A DNA stretch of 64,000 nucleotides. Source: Acanthosoma haemorrhoidale (Eukaryota > Arthropoda > Insecta > Hemiptera > Acanthosomatidae). This document shows positions 25,133-40,700 of this stretch, piece by piece; the first letter of the stretch is position 1, and each line of letters begins with the position of its first letter. The DNA is taken from positions 117,869,768 to 117,933,767 of the forward strand of contig OV884014.1 of the NCBI GenBank assembly GCA_930367205.1, read 5' to 3'. The notes under the pieces are model-generated. The model was not told the DNA's origin. It did no database searches and saw nothing but the letters and a program-made list of their open reading frames with translations. A program made the position numbers and the translations under genes.

Positions 25133-26754
25133 ATCATACGATCGTATGATCAAAGTTACGAGTGAATATGACATCAAATGATGTCAAATATGATAGTGTG
25201 CCGTATCATTTGCACTTATTGTATCACGTGATACAATCGTATGATTGAAGTTACAGTGAATATACTATTAAATAATGTCGATTATGACAGTGTACTGTAT
25301 CATTGGCACTCATTGTATCACGTGATACGATCGTATGATTAAAGTCATGAATGAATATAACATCAAATGATGTCGATTATGATAGTGTGCCGCATCATTA
25401 GCACACATTGTATCACATGATACAATTGTATGATTGAAGTTACGAGTGAATATAACATCAAATGATTTCGAATATGATAATGAACCGCATCATTGGCAAT
25501 CATTATATCACGTGATACCATCATATGATTGAAGTCACGAGTGAATATAACATCAAATGATGTTGGATATGATTGTATAATGTATCATTAGCACTCATTG
25601 TTTCACGTGATAAGATCGTATGATTAAAGTTACAGGTGAATATAATATCAATTGATGTCGTATATGATAGCGCACCATATCATTAGCACTTATTGTATCA
25701 TGTGATATGATCGTATGATTGAAGTCACGAGTGAATATAACATCAAATAATGCTAAATATGATTGTTTAGTGTAGCATTGACACTCATTGTATCACGAGA
25801 TACGATCGTATGATTAAAGTCACGAGTGAATATACTATAAAATGATGTCGATTATGATAGTGTACCACATCATTGGCACTCATTGTTTCACGTGATACGA
25901 TCGTATGATTAAAGTTACAGGTGAATATAACATCAAATGATGTCGAGTATGATAGTGTACCGCATCATTGGCACTCATTATATCACGTGATACGATCGTA
26001 TGATGAAAGTTACGAGTGAATATAACATCAAATGATGTCGATTATGATAGTGTACCGCATCATTAGCACTCATTGTTTCACGTGATACGATCGTATGATT
26101 AAAGTTACGAGTAAATATAACATCAAATGATGTCGAATATGATAATGTACCGTATCATTAGCACTCATATCATTACATGATACGATCGTATGATGAAAGT
26201 TACGAGTGAATATAACATCAAATGATGTTGAATATGATTGTATAATGTATCATTAGCACTCATTGTTTCACGTGATACGATTGTATGATGAAAGTTACAG
26301 GTGAATATAATATCAATTGATGTCGTATATGATAGCGCACCATATCATTAGCACTTATTATATCATGTGATGTGATCGTATGATTAAAGTTACAAGTGAA
26401 TATAACATGAAATAATGTCGATTATAATAGTATAGAACATCATTGGCACTCATTATATCACGTGATACGATCGTATGATTAAGGTTACGAGTGAATAAAC
26501 TATTAAATGATGTCGAATATGATAGTGTACCGCATCATTGGCACTCATTGTTTCACGTGATACGATCGTATGATTAAAGTTACAGGTGAATATAACATCA
26601 AATGATGTCGATTATGATAGTGTACTGCATCATTGGCACTCATTATATCACTTGATACGATCGTATGATTGAGGTCACGAGTGAATATATCATCAAATGA
26701 TGTTGAATATGATAGTGTTGCGTATCATAAGCACTCATTGTATCACGTGATACG

Positions 26755-29655
26755 ATCGTATGATGAAAGTTACGAGTGAATATAACATCAAATGATGTCG
26801 AATAGGATTGTATAGTATATCATTAGCACTTATTGTTTCACATGATACGATCGTATGATTAAAGTTACGATTGGAGATACTAATAAATGATGTTGAATAT
26901 AATAGTGCACCATATCATTAGCACTTATTGTATCATGTGATGCGATCGCATGATTAAAGTTAAAAGTGAATATAACATCAAATGATGTCGATTATAATAG
27001 TGTACCGCATCATTGGCACTCATTATATCACGTGATACTATCGTATGATTGAAGTCACGAGTGAATATAACATCAAATAATGCTAAATATGATTGTATAG
27101 TGTAGCATTGACACTCATTGTATTACGAGATACGATCGTATGATTGAAGTCACGAGTGAATATAACATCAAATGATGTTGAATATGATTGTATAATGTAT
27201 CATTAGCACTCATTGTTTCACGTGATACGATTGTATGATTAAAGTTACAGGTGAATATAACATCAAATGATGTCGATTATGATAGTGTACCGCATCATTG
27301 GCACTCATTATATCACGTGATACTATCGTTTGATTGAAGTCACGAGTGAATATAACATCAAATGATGCTAAATATGATTGTATAGTGTATCATTAGCACT
27401 CATGTTTTCACGTGATACGATCGTATGATTAAAGTTACGAGTAAATATAACATCAAATGATGTCGAATATGATAATGTACCGTATCATTAGCACTCATAT
27501 CATTACTTGATACGATCGTATGATGAAATTTACGAGTGAATATAACATCAAATGATGTTGAATATGATTGTATAATGTATCATTATCACTCATTGTTTCA
27601 CGTGATACGATCGTATGATTAAAGTTATGAGTGAAGATAACATCAAATGATGTTGAATATGATTGTATAATGTATCATTAGCACTCATTGTTTCACGTGA
27701 TACGATCGTATGATTAAAGTTACAGGTGAATATAATATCAATTGATGTCGTATATGATAGCGCACCATATCATTAGCACTTATTGTATCATGTGATGTGA
27801 TCGTATGATTAAAGTTACAAGTGAATATAACATGAAATAATGTCGATTATAATAGTATAGCACATCATTGGCACTCATTATATCACGTGATACGATCGTA
27901 TGATTAAGGTTACGAGTGAATAAACTATTAAATGATGTCGAATATGATAGTGTACCGCATCATTGGCACTCATTGTTTCACGTGATACGATCGTATGATT
28001 AAAGTTACAGGTGAATATAACATCAAATGATGTCGATTATGATAGTGTACTGCATCATTGGCACTCATTATATCACTTGATACGATCGTATGATTGAAGT
28101 CACGAGTGAATATATCATCAAATGATGTTGAATATGATTGTATAATGTGTCATTGGCACACATTTTATCATGTGATACGATCGTATGATGAAAGTTACGA
28201 GTGAATATAACATCAAATGATGTCGAATAGGATTGTATAGTATATCATTAGCACTTATTGTTTCACATGATACGATCGTATGATTAAAGTTACGATTGGA
28301 GATACTAATAAATGATGTTGAATATAATAGTGCACCATATCATTAGCACTTATTGTATCATGTGATGCGATCGCATGATTAAAGTTAAAAGTGAATATAA
28401 CATCAAATGATGTCGATTATAATAGTGTACCGCATCATTGGCACTCATTATATCACGTGATACTATCGTATGATTGAAGTCACGAGTGAATATAACATCA
28501 AATAATGCTAAATATGATTGTATAGTGTAGCATTGACACTCATTGTATTACGAGATACGATCGTATGATTGAAGTCACGAGTGAATATAACATCAAATGA
28601 TGTTGAATATGATTGTATAATGTATCATTAGCACTCATTGTTTCACGTGATACGATTGTATGATTAAAGTTACAGGTGAATATAACATCAAATGATGTCG
28701 ATTATGATAGTGTACCGCATCATTGGCACTCATTATATCACGTGATACTATCGTATGATTGAAGTCACGAGTGAATATAACATCAAATGATGCTAAATAT
28801 GATTGTATAGTGTATCATTAGCACTCATGTTTTCACGTGATACGATCGTATGATTAAAGTTACGAGTAAATATAACATCAAATGATGTCGAATATGATAA
28901 TGTACCGTATCATTAGCACTCATATCATTACTTGATACGATCGTATGATGAAATTTACGAGTGAATATAACATCAAATGATGTTGAATATGATTGTATAA
29001 TGTATCATTATCACTCATTGTTTCACGTGATACGATCGTATGATTAAAGTTATGAGTGAAGATAACATCAAATGATGTTGAATATGATTGTATAATGTAT
29101 CATTAGCACTCATTGTTTCACGTGATACGATCGTATGATTAAAGTTACAGGTGAATATAATATCAATTGATGTCGTATATGATAGCGCACCATATCATTA
29201 GCACTTATTGTATCATGTGATGTGATCGTATGATTAAAGTTACAAGTGAATATAACATGAAATAATGTCGATTATAATAGTATAGCACATCATTGGCACT
29301 CATTATATCACGTGATACGATCGTATGATTAAGGTTACGAGTGAATAAACTATTAAATGATGTCGAATATGATAGTGTACCGCATCATTGGCACTCATTG
29401 TTTCACGTGATACGATCGTATGATTAAAGTTACAGGTGAATATAACATCAAATGATGTCGATTATGATAGTGTACTGCATCATTGGCACTCATTATATCA
29501 CTTGATACGATCGTATGATTGAAGTCACGAGTGAATATATCATCAAATGATGTTGAATATGATTGTATAATGTGTCATTGGCACACATTTTATCATGTGA
29601 TACGATCGTATGATGAAAGTTACGAGTGAATATAACATCAAATGATGTCGAATAG
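26755..29655. repeat. Tandem 1425-bp (15-monomer) higher-order repeat, two copies
   Basis: Copies at about 26755-28179 and 28180-29655 share GCGATCGCATG, the GTATTACGAG monomer, the CATGTTTTCACG monomer and GATGAAATTTACGAG at a constant offset of 1425 bp. The match ends near 29655, where TATAATGTATC replaces TATAGTATATC. Few substitutions separate the copies. Confidence 0.84.
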
Positions 29656-31229
29656 GATTGTATAATGTATCATTAGCACTCATTGTTTCACGTGATACGA
29701 TCGTATAATTAAAGTTACGATTGGAGATACTAATAAATGATGTTGAATATAATAGTGCACCATATCATTAGCATTTATTGTATCATGTGATACTATCGTA
29801 TGATTGAAGTCACGAGTGAATATAACATCAAATAATGCTAAATATGATTGTATAGTGTAGCATTGACACTCATTGTATCACGAGATACGATCGTATGATT
29901 AAAGTCACGAGTGAATATAACATCAAATGATGTCGATTATGATAGTATAGCACATCATTGGCACTCATTATATCACGTGATACGATCGTATGATTAAGGT
30001 TAAGAGTGAATAAACTATTAAATGATGTCGAATATGATAATGTACCGCATCATTGGCACTCATTGTTTCACGTGATACGATCGTATGATTAAAGTTACAG
30101 GTGAATATTACATCAAATGATGTCGATTATGATAGTGTACCGCATCATTGGCACTCATTATATTACGTGATACGATCGTATGATGAAAGTTACGAGTGAA
30201 TATAACATCAAATGATGTCGAATAGGATTGTATAATGTATCATTAGCACTCATTGTTTCACGTGATACGATCGTATGATTAAAGTTACGATTGGAGATAC
30301 TAATAAATGATGTTGAATATAATAGTGCACCATATCATTAGCACTTATTATATCATGTGATGCGATCGTATGATTAAAGTTACAAGTGAATATAACATCA
30401 AATGATTTCGAATATGATAATGAACCGCATCATTGGCAATCATTATATCACGTGATACCATCATATGATTGAAGTCACGAGTGAATATAACATCAAATGA
30501 TGTTGGATATGATTGTATAATGTATCATTAGCACTCATTGTTTCACGTGATAAGATCGTATGATTAAAGTTACAGGTGAATATAATATCAATTGATGTCG
30601 TATATGATAGCGCACCATATCATTAGCACTTATTGTATCATGTGATATGATCGTATGATTGAAGTCACGAGTGAATATAACATCAAATAATGCTAAATAT
30701 GATTGTTTAGTGTAGCATTGACACTCATTGTATCACGAGATACGATCGTATGATTAAAGTCACGAGTGAATATACTATAAAATGATGTCGATTATGATAG
30801 TGTACCACATCATTGGCACTCATTGTTTCACGTGATACGATCGTATGATTAAAGTTACAGGTGAATATAACATCAAATGATGTCGAGTATGATAGTGTAC
30901 CGCATCATTGGCACTCATTATATCACGTGATACGATCGTATGATGAAAGTTACGAGTAAATATAACATCAAATGATGTCGATTATGATAGTGTACCGCAT
31001 CATTAGCACTCATTGTTTCACGTGACACGATCGTATGATTAAAGTTACGAGTAAATATAACATCAAATGATGTCGAATATGATAATGTACCGTATCATTA
31101 GCACTCATATCATTACATGATACGATCGTATGATGAAAGTTACGAGTGAATATAACATCAAATGATGTTGAATATGATTGTATAATGTATCATTAGCACT
31201 CATTGTTTCACGTGATACGATCGTATGAT

Positions 31230-34200
31230 GAAAGTTACAGGTGAATATAATATCAATTGATGTCGTATATGATAGCGCACCATATCATTAGCACTTATTA
31301 TATCATGTGATGTGATCGTATGATTAAAGTTACAAGTGAATATAACATGAAATAATGTCGATTATAATAGTATAGCACATCATTGGCACTCATTATATCA
31401 CGTGATACGATCGTATGATTAAGGTTACGAGTGAATAAACTATTAAATGATGTCGAATATGATAGTGTACCGCATCATTGGCACTCATTGTTTCACGTGA
31501 TACGATCGTATGATTAAAGTTACAGGTGAATATAACATCAAATGATGTCGATTATGATAGTGTACTGCATCATTGGCACTCATTATATCACTTGATACGA
31601 TCGTATGATTGAAGTCACGAGTGAATATATCATCAAATGATGTTGAATATGATTGTATAATGTGTCATTGGCACACATTTTATCATGTGATACGATCGTA
31701 TGATGAAAGTTACGAGTGAATATAACATCAAATGATGTCGAATAGGATTGTATAATGTATCATTAGCACTCATTGTTTCACGTGATACGATCGTATAATT
31801 AAAGTTACGATTGGAGATACTAATAAATGATGTTGAATATAATAGTGCACCATATCATTAGCATTTATTGTATCATGTGATACTATCGTATGATTGAAGT
31901 CACGAGTGAATATAACATCAAATAATGCTAAATATGATTGTATAGTGTAGCATTGACACTCATTGTATCACGAGATACGATCGTATGATTAAAGTCACGA
32001 GTGAATATAACATCAAATGATGTCGATTATGATAGTATAGCACATCATTGGCACTCATTATATCACGTGATACGATCGTATGATTAAGGTTAAGAGTGAA
32101 TAAACTATTAAATGATGTCGAATATGATAGTGTACCGCATCATTGGCACTCATTGTTTCACGTGATACGATCGTATGATTAAAGTTACAGGTGAATATTA
32201 CATCAAATGATGTCGATTATGATAGTGTACCGCATCATTGGCACTCATTATATTACGTGATACGATCGTATGATGAAAGTTACGAGTGAATATAACATCA
32301 AATGATGTCGAATAGGATTGTATAATGTATCATTAGCACTTATTGTATCATGTGATGCGATCGTATGATTAAAGTTATAAGTGAATATAACATCAAATGA
32401 TGTCGATTATAATAGTGTACCGCATCATTGGCACTCATTATATCACGTGATACTATCGTATGATTGAAGTGACGAGTGAATATAACATCAAATGATGTTG
32501 AATATGATTGTATAATGTATCATTAGCACTCATTGTTTCACGTGATACGATCGTATGATGAAAGTTACAGGTGAATATAATATCAATTGATGTCGTATAT
32601 GATAGCGCACCATATCAATAGCACTTATTATATCATGTGATGTGATCGTATGATTAAAATTACAAGTGAATATAACATGAAATAATGTCGATTATAATAG
32701 TATAGCACATCATTGGCACTCATTATATCACGTGATACGATCGTATGATTAAGGTTACGAGTGAATAAACTATTAAATGAAGTCGAATATGATAGTGTAC
32801 CGCATCATTGGCACTCATTGTTTCACGTGATACGATCGCATGATTAAAGTTACAGGTGAATATAACATCAAATGATGTCGATTATGCTAGTGTACTGCAT
32901 CATTGGCACTCATTATATCACTTGATACGATCGTATGATTGAAGTCACGAGTGAATATATCATCAAATGATGTTGAATATGATTGTATAATGTGTCATTG
33001 GCACACATTTTATCATGTGATACGATCGTATGATGAAAGTTACGAGTGAATATAACATTAAATGATGTCGAATAGGATTGTATAATGTATCATTAGCACT
33101 CATTGTTTCACGTGATACGATCGTATAATTAAAGTTACGATTGGAGATACTAATAAATGATGTTGAATATAATAGTGCACCATATCATTAGCATTTATTG
33201 TATCATGTGATACTATCGTATGATTGAAGTCACGAGTGAATATAACATCAAATAATGCTAAATAAGATTGTATAGTGTAGCATTGACACTCATTGTATCA
33301 CGAGATACGATCGTATGATTAAAGTCACGAGTGAATATAACATCAAATGATGTCGATTATGATAGTATAGCACATCATTGGCACTCATTATATCACGTGA
33401 TACGATCGTATGATTAAGGTTAAGAGTGAATAAACTATTAAATGATGTCGAATATGATAGTGTACCGCATCATTGGCACTCATTGTTTCACGTGATACGA
33501 TCGTATGATTAAAGTTACAGGTGAATATTACATCAAATGATGTCGATTATGATAGTGTACCGCATCATTGGCACTCATTATATCACGTGATACGATCGTA
33601 TGATGAAAGTTACGAGTGAATATAACATCAAATGATGTCGAATAGGATTGTATAATGTATCATTAGCACTTATTGTATCATGTGATGCGATCGTATGATT
33701 AAAGTTACAAGTGAATATAACATCAAATGATGTCGATTATAATAGTGTACCGCATCATTGGCACTCATTATATCACGTGATACTATCGTATGATTGAAGT
33801 GACGAGTGAATATAACATCAAATGATGTTGAATATGATTGTATAATGTATCATTAGCACTCATTGTTTCACGTGATACGATCGTATGATGAAAGTTACAG
33901 GTGAATATAATATCAATTGATGTCGTATATGATAGCGCACCATATCATTAGCACTTATTATATCATGTGATGTGATCGTATGATTAAAATTACAAGTGAA
34001 TATAACATGAAATAATGTCGATTATAATAGTATAGCACATCATTGGCACTCATTATATCACGTGATACGATCGTATGATTAAGGTTACGAGTGAATAAAC
34101 TATTAAATGATGTCGAATATGATAGTGTACCGCATCATTGGCACTCATTGTTTCACGTGATACGATCGTATGATTAAAGTTACAGGTGAATATAACATCA

Positions 34201-34310
34201 AATGATGTCGATTATGATAGTGTACTGCATCATTGGCACTCATTATATCACTTGATACGATCGTATGATTGAAGTCACGAGTGAATATATCATCAAATGA
34301 TGTTGAATAT
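31230..34310. repeat. Tandem 1330-bp (14-monomer) higher-order repeat, about 2.3 copies
   Basis: Copies begin near 31230, 32560 and 33890 at an offset of 1330 bp. Each starts around ATATCAATTGATGTCGTATA. The third breaks off near 34310, where GATTGTATAATGTG is replaced by GATAGTGTTGCG. The rare GAAGTGACGAG (32467 and 33797) marks the ends of the first two copies. Confidence 0.84.
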
Positions 34311-35708
34311 GATAGTGTTGCGTATCATAAGCACTCATTGTATCATGTGATGTGATCGTATGATTAAAGTTACAAGTGAATATAACATGAAATAATGTCG
34401 ATTATAATAGTATAGCACATCATTGGCACTCATTATATCACGTGATACGATCGTATGATTAAGGTTACGAGTGAATAAACTATTAAATGATGTCGAATAT
34501 GATAGTGTACCGCATCATTGGCACTCATTGTTTCACGTGATACGATCGTATGATTAAAGTTACAGGTGAATATAACATCAAATGATGTCGATTATGATAG
34601 TGTACTGCATCATTGGCACTCATTATATCACTTGATACGATCGTATGATTGAAGTCACGAGTGAATATATCATCAAATGATGTTGAATATGATTGTATAA
34701 TGTGTCATTGGCACACATTTTATCATGTGATACGATCGTATGATGAAAGTTACGAGTGAATATAACATCAAATGATGTCGAATAGGATTGTATAGTATAT
34801 CATTAGCACTTATTGTTTCACATGATACGATCGTATGATTAAAGTTACGATTGGAGATACTAATAAATGATGTTGAATATAATAGTGCACCATATCATTA
34901 GCACTTATTGTATCACGTGATACTATCGTATGATTGAAGTCACGAGTGAATATAACATCAAATAATGCTAAATATGATTGTATAGTGTAGCATTGACACT
35001 CATTGTATCACGAGATACGATCGTATGATTAAAGTCACGAGTGAATATAACATCAAATGATGTTGAATATGATTGTATAATGTATCATTAGCACTCATAG
35101 TTTCACGTGATACGATCGTATGATTAAAGTTACGAGTGAATATACTATAAAATGATGTCGTTTATGATAGTGTACCAGATCATTGGCACTCATTATATCA
35201 CGTGATACGATCGTATAATGAAAGTTACGAGTGAATATAACATCAAATGATGTCGATTATAATAGTGTACCGCATCATTGGCACTCATTATATCACGTGA
35301 TACTATCGTATGATTGAAGTCACGAGTGAATATAACATCAAATAATGCTAAATATGATTGTAAAGTGTAGCATTGACACTCATTGTATCACGAGATACGA
35401 TCGTATGATTGAAGTCACGAGTGAATATAACATCAAATATTGCTAAATATGATTGTATAGTGTAGCATTGACACTCATTGTATCACGAGATACGATCGTA
35501 TGATTAAAGTCACGAGTGAATATAACATCAAATGATGTTGAATATGATTGTATAATGTATCATTAGCACTCATTGTTTCACGTGATACGATCGTATGATT
35601 AAAGTTACGAGTGAATATACTATTAAATGATGTCGATTATGTTAGTGTACCGCATCATAGGCACTATTTGTATCACGTGATACGATCGTATGATCAAAGC
35701 TACGAGTT

Positions 35709-36322
35709 AACATAATAGGGCAGGAATTATTGTACCAGCTATGAAATACGCATTTTTGTAAAATTCTACTTTTTGACGATATTTTTCTTGTTTTGGTATG
35801 AGGAAATCATAATTGTTCAGGAGCTAACGTACCAGCTATAAAATACTCTTATATGTAAAAATTTAACTTTTTGATGACATTTTCCTTGTTTTGGTATCAG
35901 GAGAACATAATGGGGCAGGAGCTAACGTACTAGCTATGAAATACCCATTTTTTAAAAATTTTACTTTTTGACGATATTTTCCTTGTTTTCGTATCAGGAG
36001 AACATAATAGGGCAGGAGCTGACGTACTAGCTATGAAATACCCATTTTTTAAAAATTCGACTTTTTGACGATATTTTCCTGGTTTTCGTATCAGGAGAAC
36101 ATAATAGGGCAGGAGCTAACGTACCAGCTATGAAATACGCATTTTTGTAAAAATTTGACTTTTGGACGATATTATCTTTGTTTTGGTATCAGGAGAACAT
36201 AATGGGACAGGAGCTAACGTACTAGCTCTAAATACGCATTTTTGTAAAAATTCGACTTTTTGACGTCATTTTTCTTGTTTTGGTATTAGGAGAACATAAA
36301 GGGGCAAGAGCTAACGTACAAG
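35709..36322. repeat. Satellite B array 7 (about 6.3 units)
   Basis: The length is 614 bp. The left edge reads TATGAGGAAATCATAATTG. After the two diverged edge units it goes directly to a TACCC unit with TTTTACTTTTTGACG, then the CCTGG unit, the GACTTTTGGACGATATTATC unit, the TAGCTCTAAATACG unit and the terminal unit. The right end has the same fusion as array 6 (ATTAGGAGAACATAAAGGGG), so the GGGGCAGGTGC unit is absent. Confidence 0.96.
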
Positions 36323-37113
36323 ATCATACGATCGTATGATCAAAGTTACGAGTGAATATGACATCAAATGATGTCAAATATGATAGTGTGCCGTATCATT
36401 TGCACTTATTGTATCACGTGATACAATCGTATGATTGAAGTTACAGTGAATATACTATTAAATAATGTCGATTATGACAGTGTACTGTATCATTGGCACT
36501 CATTGTATCACGTGATACGATCGTATGATTAAAGTCATGAATGAATATAACATCAAATGATGTCGATTATGATAGTGTGCCGCATCATTAGCACACATTG
36601 TATCACATGATACAATCGTATGATTGAAGTTACGAGTGAATATAACATCAAATGATGTCGATTATAATAGTGTACCGCATCATTGGCACTCATTATATCA
36701 CGTGATACTATCGTATGATTGAAGTCACGAGTGAATATAACATCAAATAATGCTAAATATGATTGTAAAGTGTAGCATTGACACTCATTGTATCACGAGA
36801 TACGATCGTATGATTGAAGTCACGAGTGAATATAACATCAAATATTGCTAAATATGATTGTATAGTGTAGCATTGACACTCATTGTATCACGAGATACGA
36901 TCGTATGATTAAAGTCACGAGTGAATATAACATCAAATGATGTTGAATATGATTGTATAATGTATCATTAGCACTCATTGTTTCACGTGATACGATCGTA
37001 TGATTAAAGTTACGAGTGAATATACTATTAAATGATGTCGATTATGTTAGTGTACCGCATCATAGGCACTATTTGTATCACGTGATACGATCGTATGATC
37101 AAAGCTACGAGTT
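36323..37113. repeat. Satellite A block 8 (shortest A block)
   Basis: The length is 791 bp, or 8 monomers plus 31 bp. It holds the join of the 1405-bp tandem unit near 36627. It goes from the first right-flank signature monomers (TCATGAATGAATATAAC, GCACACATTG) straight to the run of variants that precedes B on the left, ending in CATAGGCACTATTTG and GATCAAAGCTACGAG. Confidence 0.96.
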
Positions 37114-37727
37114 AACATAATAGGGCAGGAATTATTGTACCAGCTATGAAATACGCATTTTTGTAAAATTCTACTTTTTGACGATATTTTTCTTGTTTTG
37201 GTATGAGGAAATCATAATTGTTCAGGAGCTAACGTACCAGCTATAAAATACTCTTATATGTAAAAATTTAACTTTTTGATGACATTTTCCTTGTTTTGGT
37301 ATCAGGAGAACATAATGGGGCAGGAGCTAACGTACTAGCTATGAAATACCCATTTTTTAAAAATTTTACTTTTTGACGATATTTTCGTTGTTTTCGTATC
37401 AGGAGAACATAATAGGGCAGGAGCTGACGTACTAGCTATGAAATACCCATTTTTTAAAAATTCGACTTTTTGACGATATTTTCCTGGTTTTCGTATCAGG
37501 AGAACATAATAGGGCAGGAGCTAACGTACCAGCTATGAAATACGCATTTTTGTAAAAATTTGACTTTTGGACGATATTATCTTTGTTTTGGTATCAGGAG
37601 AACATAATGGGACAGGAGCTAACGTACTAGCTCTAAATACGCATTTTTGTAAAAATTCGACTTTTTGACGTCATTTTTCTTGTTTTGGTATTAGGAGAAC
37701 ATAAAGGGGCAAGAGCTAACGTACAAG
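37114..37727. repeat. Satellite B array 8 (about 6.3 units)
   Basis: This is the duplicate of array 7, equal in length and unit order. The one difference I noticed is GATATTTTCGTTG where array 7 has GATATTTTCCTTG (near 37384). Such close identity marks the 1405-bp duplication as recent compared with the divergence among other B arrays. Confidence 0.96.
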
Positions 37728-40700
37728 ATCATACGATCGTATGATCAAAGTTACGAGTGAATATGACATCAAATGATGTCAAATATGATAGTGTGCCGTA
37801 TCATTTGCACTTATTGTATCACGTGATACAATCGTATGATTGAAGTTACAGTGAATATACTATTAAATAATGTCGATTATGACAGTGTACTGTATCATTG
37901 GCACTCATTGTATCACGTGATACGATCGTATGATTAAAGTCATGAATGAATATAACATCAAATGATGTCGATTATGATAGTGTGCCGCATCATTAGCACA
38001 CATTGTATCACATGATACAATTGTATGATTGAAGTTACGAGTGAATATAACATCAAATGATTTCGAATATGATAATGAACCGCATCATTGGCAATCATTA
38101 TATCACGTGATACCATCATATGATTGAAGTCACGAGTGAATATAACATCAAATGATGTTGGATATGATTGTATAATGTATCATTAGCACTCATTGTTTCA
38201 CGTGATAAGATCGTATGATTAAAGTTACAGGTGAATATAATATCAATTGATGTCGTATATGATAGCGCACCATATCATTAGCACTTATTGTATCATGTGA
38301 TATGATCGTATGATTGAAGTCACGAGTGAATATAACATCAAATAATGCTAAATATGATTGTTTAGTGTAGCATTGACACTCATTGTATCACGAGATACGA
38401 TCGTATGATTAAAGTCACGAGTGAATATACTATAAAATGATGTTGATTATGATAGTGTACCACATCATTGGCACTCATTGTTTCACGTGATACGATCGTA
38501 TGATTAAAGTTACAGGTGAATATAACATCAAATGATGTCGAGTATGATAGTGTACCGCATCATTGGCACTCATTATATCACGTGATACGATCGTATGATG
38601 AAAGTTACGAGTGAATATAACATCAAATGATGTCGATTATGATAGTGTACCGCATCATTAGCACTCATTGTTTCACGTGATACGATCGTATGATTAAAGT
38701 TACGAGTAAATATAACATCAAATGATGTCGAATATGATAATGTACCGTATCATTAGCACTCATATCATTACATGATACGATCGTATGATGAAAGTTACGA
38801 GTGAATATAACATCAAATGATGTTGAATATGATTGTATAATGTATCATTAGCACTCATTGTTTCACGTGATACGATCGTATGATGAAAGTTACAGGTGAA
38901 TATAATATCAATTGATGTCGTATATGATAGCGCACCATATCATTAGCACTTATTATATCATGTGATGTGATCGTATGATTAAAGTTACAAGTGAATATAA
39001 CATGAAATAATGTCGATTATAATAGTATAGCACATCATTGGCACTCATTATATCACGTGATACGATCGTATGATTAAGGTTACGAGTGAATAAACTATTA
39101 AATGATGTCGAATATGATAGTGTACCGCATCATTGGCACTCATTGTTTCACGTGATACGATCGTATGATTAAAGTTACAGGTGAATATAACATCAAATGA
39201 TGTCGATTATGATAGTGTACTGCATCATTGGCACTCATTATATCACTTGATACGATCGTATGATTGAAGTCACGAGTGAATATATCATCAAATGATGTTG
39301 AATATGATTGTATAATGTGTCATTGGCACACATTTTATTATGTGATACGATCGTATGATGAAAGTTACGAGTGAATATAACATCAAATGATGTCGAATAG
39401 GATTGTATAATGTATCATTAGCACTCATTGTTTCACGTGATACGATCGTATAATTAAAGTTACGATTGGAGATACTAATAAATGATGTTGAATATAATAG
39501 TGCACCATATCATTAGCATTTATTGTATCATGTGATACTATCGTATGATTGAAGTCACGAGTGAATATAACATCAAATAATGCTAAATAAGATTGTATAG
39601 TGTAGCATTGACACTCATTGTATCACGAGATACGATCGTATGATTAAAGTCACGAGTGAATATAACATCAAATGATGTCGATTATGATAGTATAGCACAT
39701 CATTGGCACTCATTATATCACGTGATACGATCGTATGATTAAGGTTAAGAGTGAATAAACTATTAAATGATGTCGAATATGATAATGTACCGCATCATTG
39801 GCACTCATTGTTTCACGTGATACGATCGTATGATTAAAGTTACAGGTGAATATTACATCAAATGATGTCGATTATGATAGTGTACCGCATCATTGGCACT
39901 CATTATATCACGTGATACGATCGTATGATGAAAGTTACGAGTGAATATAACATCAAATGATGTCGAATAGGATTGTATAATGTATCATTAGCACTCATTG
40001 TTTCACGTGATACGATCGTATGATTAAAGTTACGATTGGAGATAATAATAAATGATGTTGAATATAATAGTGCACCATATCATTAGCACTTATTGTATCA
40101 TGTGATGCGATCGTATGATTAAAGTTACAAGTGAATATAACATCAAATGATGTCGAATATGATAATGAACCGCATCATTGGCAATCATTATATCACGTGA
40201 TACCATCATATGATTGAAGTCACGAGTGAATATAACATCAAATGATGTTGGATATGATTGTATAATGTATCATTAGCACTCATTGTTTCACGTGATAAGA
40301 TCGTATGATTAAAGTTACAGGTGAATATAATATCAATTGATGTCGTATATGATAGCGCACCATATCATTAGCACTTATTGTATCATGTGATATGATCGTA
40401 TGATTGAAGTCACGAGTGAATATAACATCAAATAATGCTAAATATGATTGTTTAGTGTAGCATTGACACTCATTGTATCACGAGATACGATCGTATGATT
40501 AAAGTCACGAGTGAATATACTATAAAATGATGTCGATTATGATAGTGTACCACATCATTGGCACTCATTGTTTCACGTGATACGATCGTATGATTAAAGT
40601 TACAGGTGAATATAACATCAAATGATGTCGAGTATGATAGTGTACCGCATCATTGGCACTCATTATATCACGTGATACGATCGTATGATGAAAGTTACGA

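Larger units (their letters stand above)
25133..35708. repeat. Satellite A block 7 (longest A block)
   Basis: The length is 10576 bp, or 111 monomers plus 31 bp, the longest stretch without B. It is a mosaic of duplicates with offsets of 1330, 1425, 2090 and 4940 bp. Variants typical of this block include GCGATCGCATGATT with GTTAAAAGTG (26941, 28370), CATGTTTTCACGTG (27402, 28827), GTGTCATTGGCACACATTTT (28147 onward) and TCGTATAATTAAAG (29701, 31791, 33121). Confidence 0.96.
35222..38031. repeat. Tandem 1405-bp composite higher-order repeat (one B array each)
   Basis: Positions 35222-36626 and 36627-38031 match at a constant offset of 1405 bp. Each unit is a run of A monomers followed by a 614-bp B array and about 300 bp of A. 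Shared marks are AAATATTGCTAAATATG (a T in place of A in AATAATG) and GATTATGTTAGTG. This is the smallest composite unit in the window. Confidence 0.87.
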
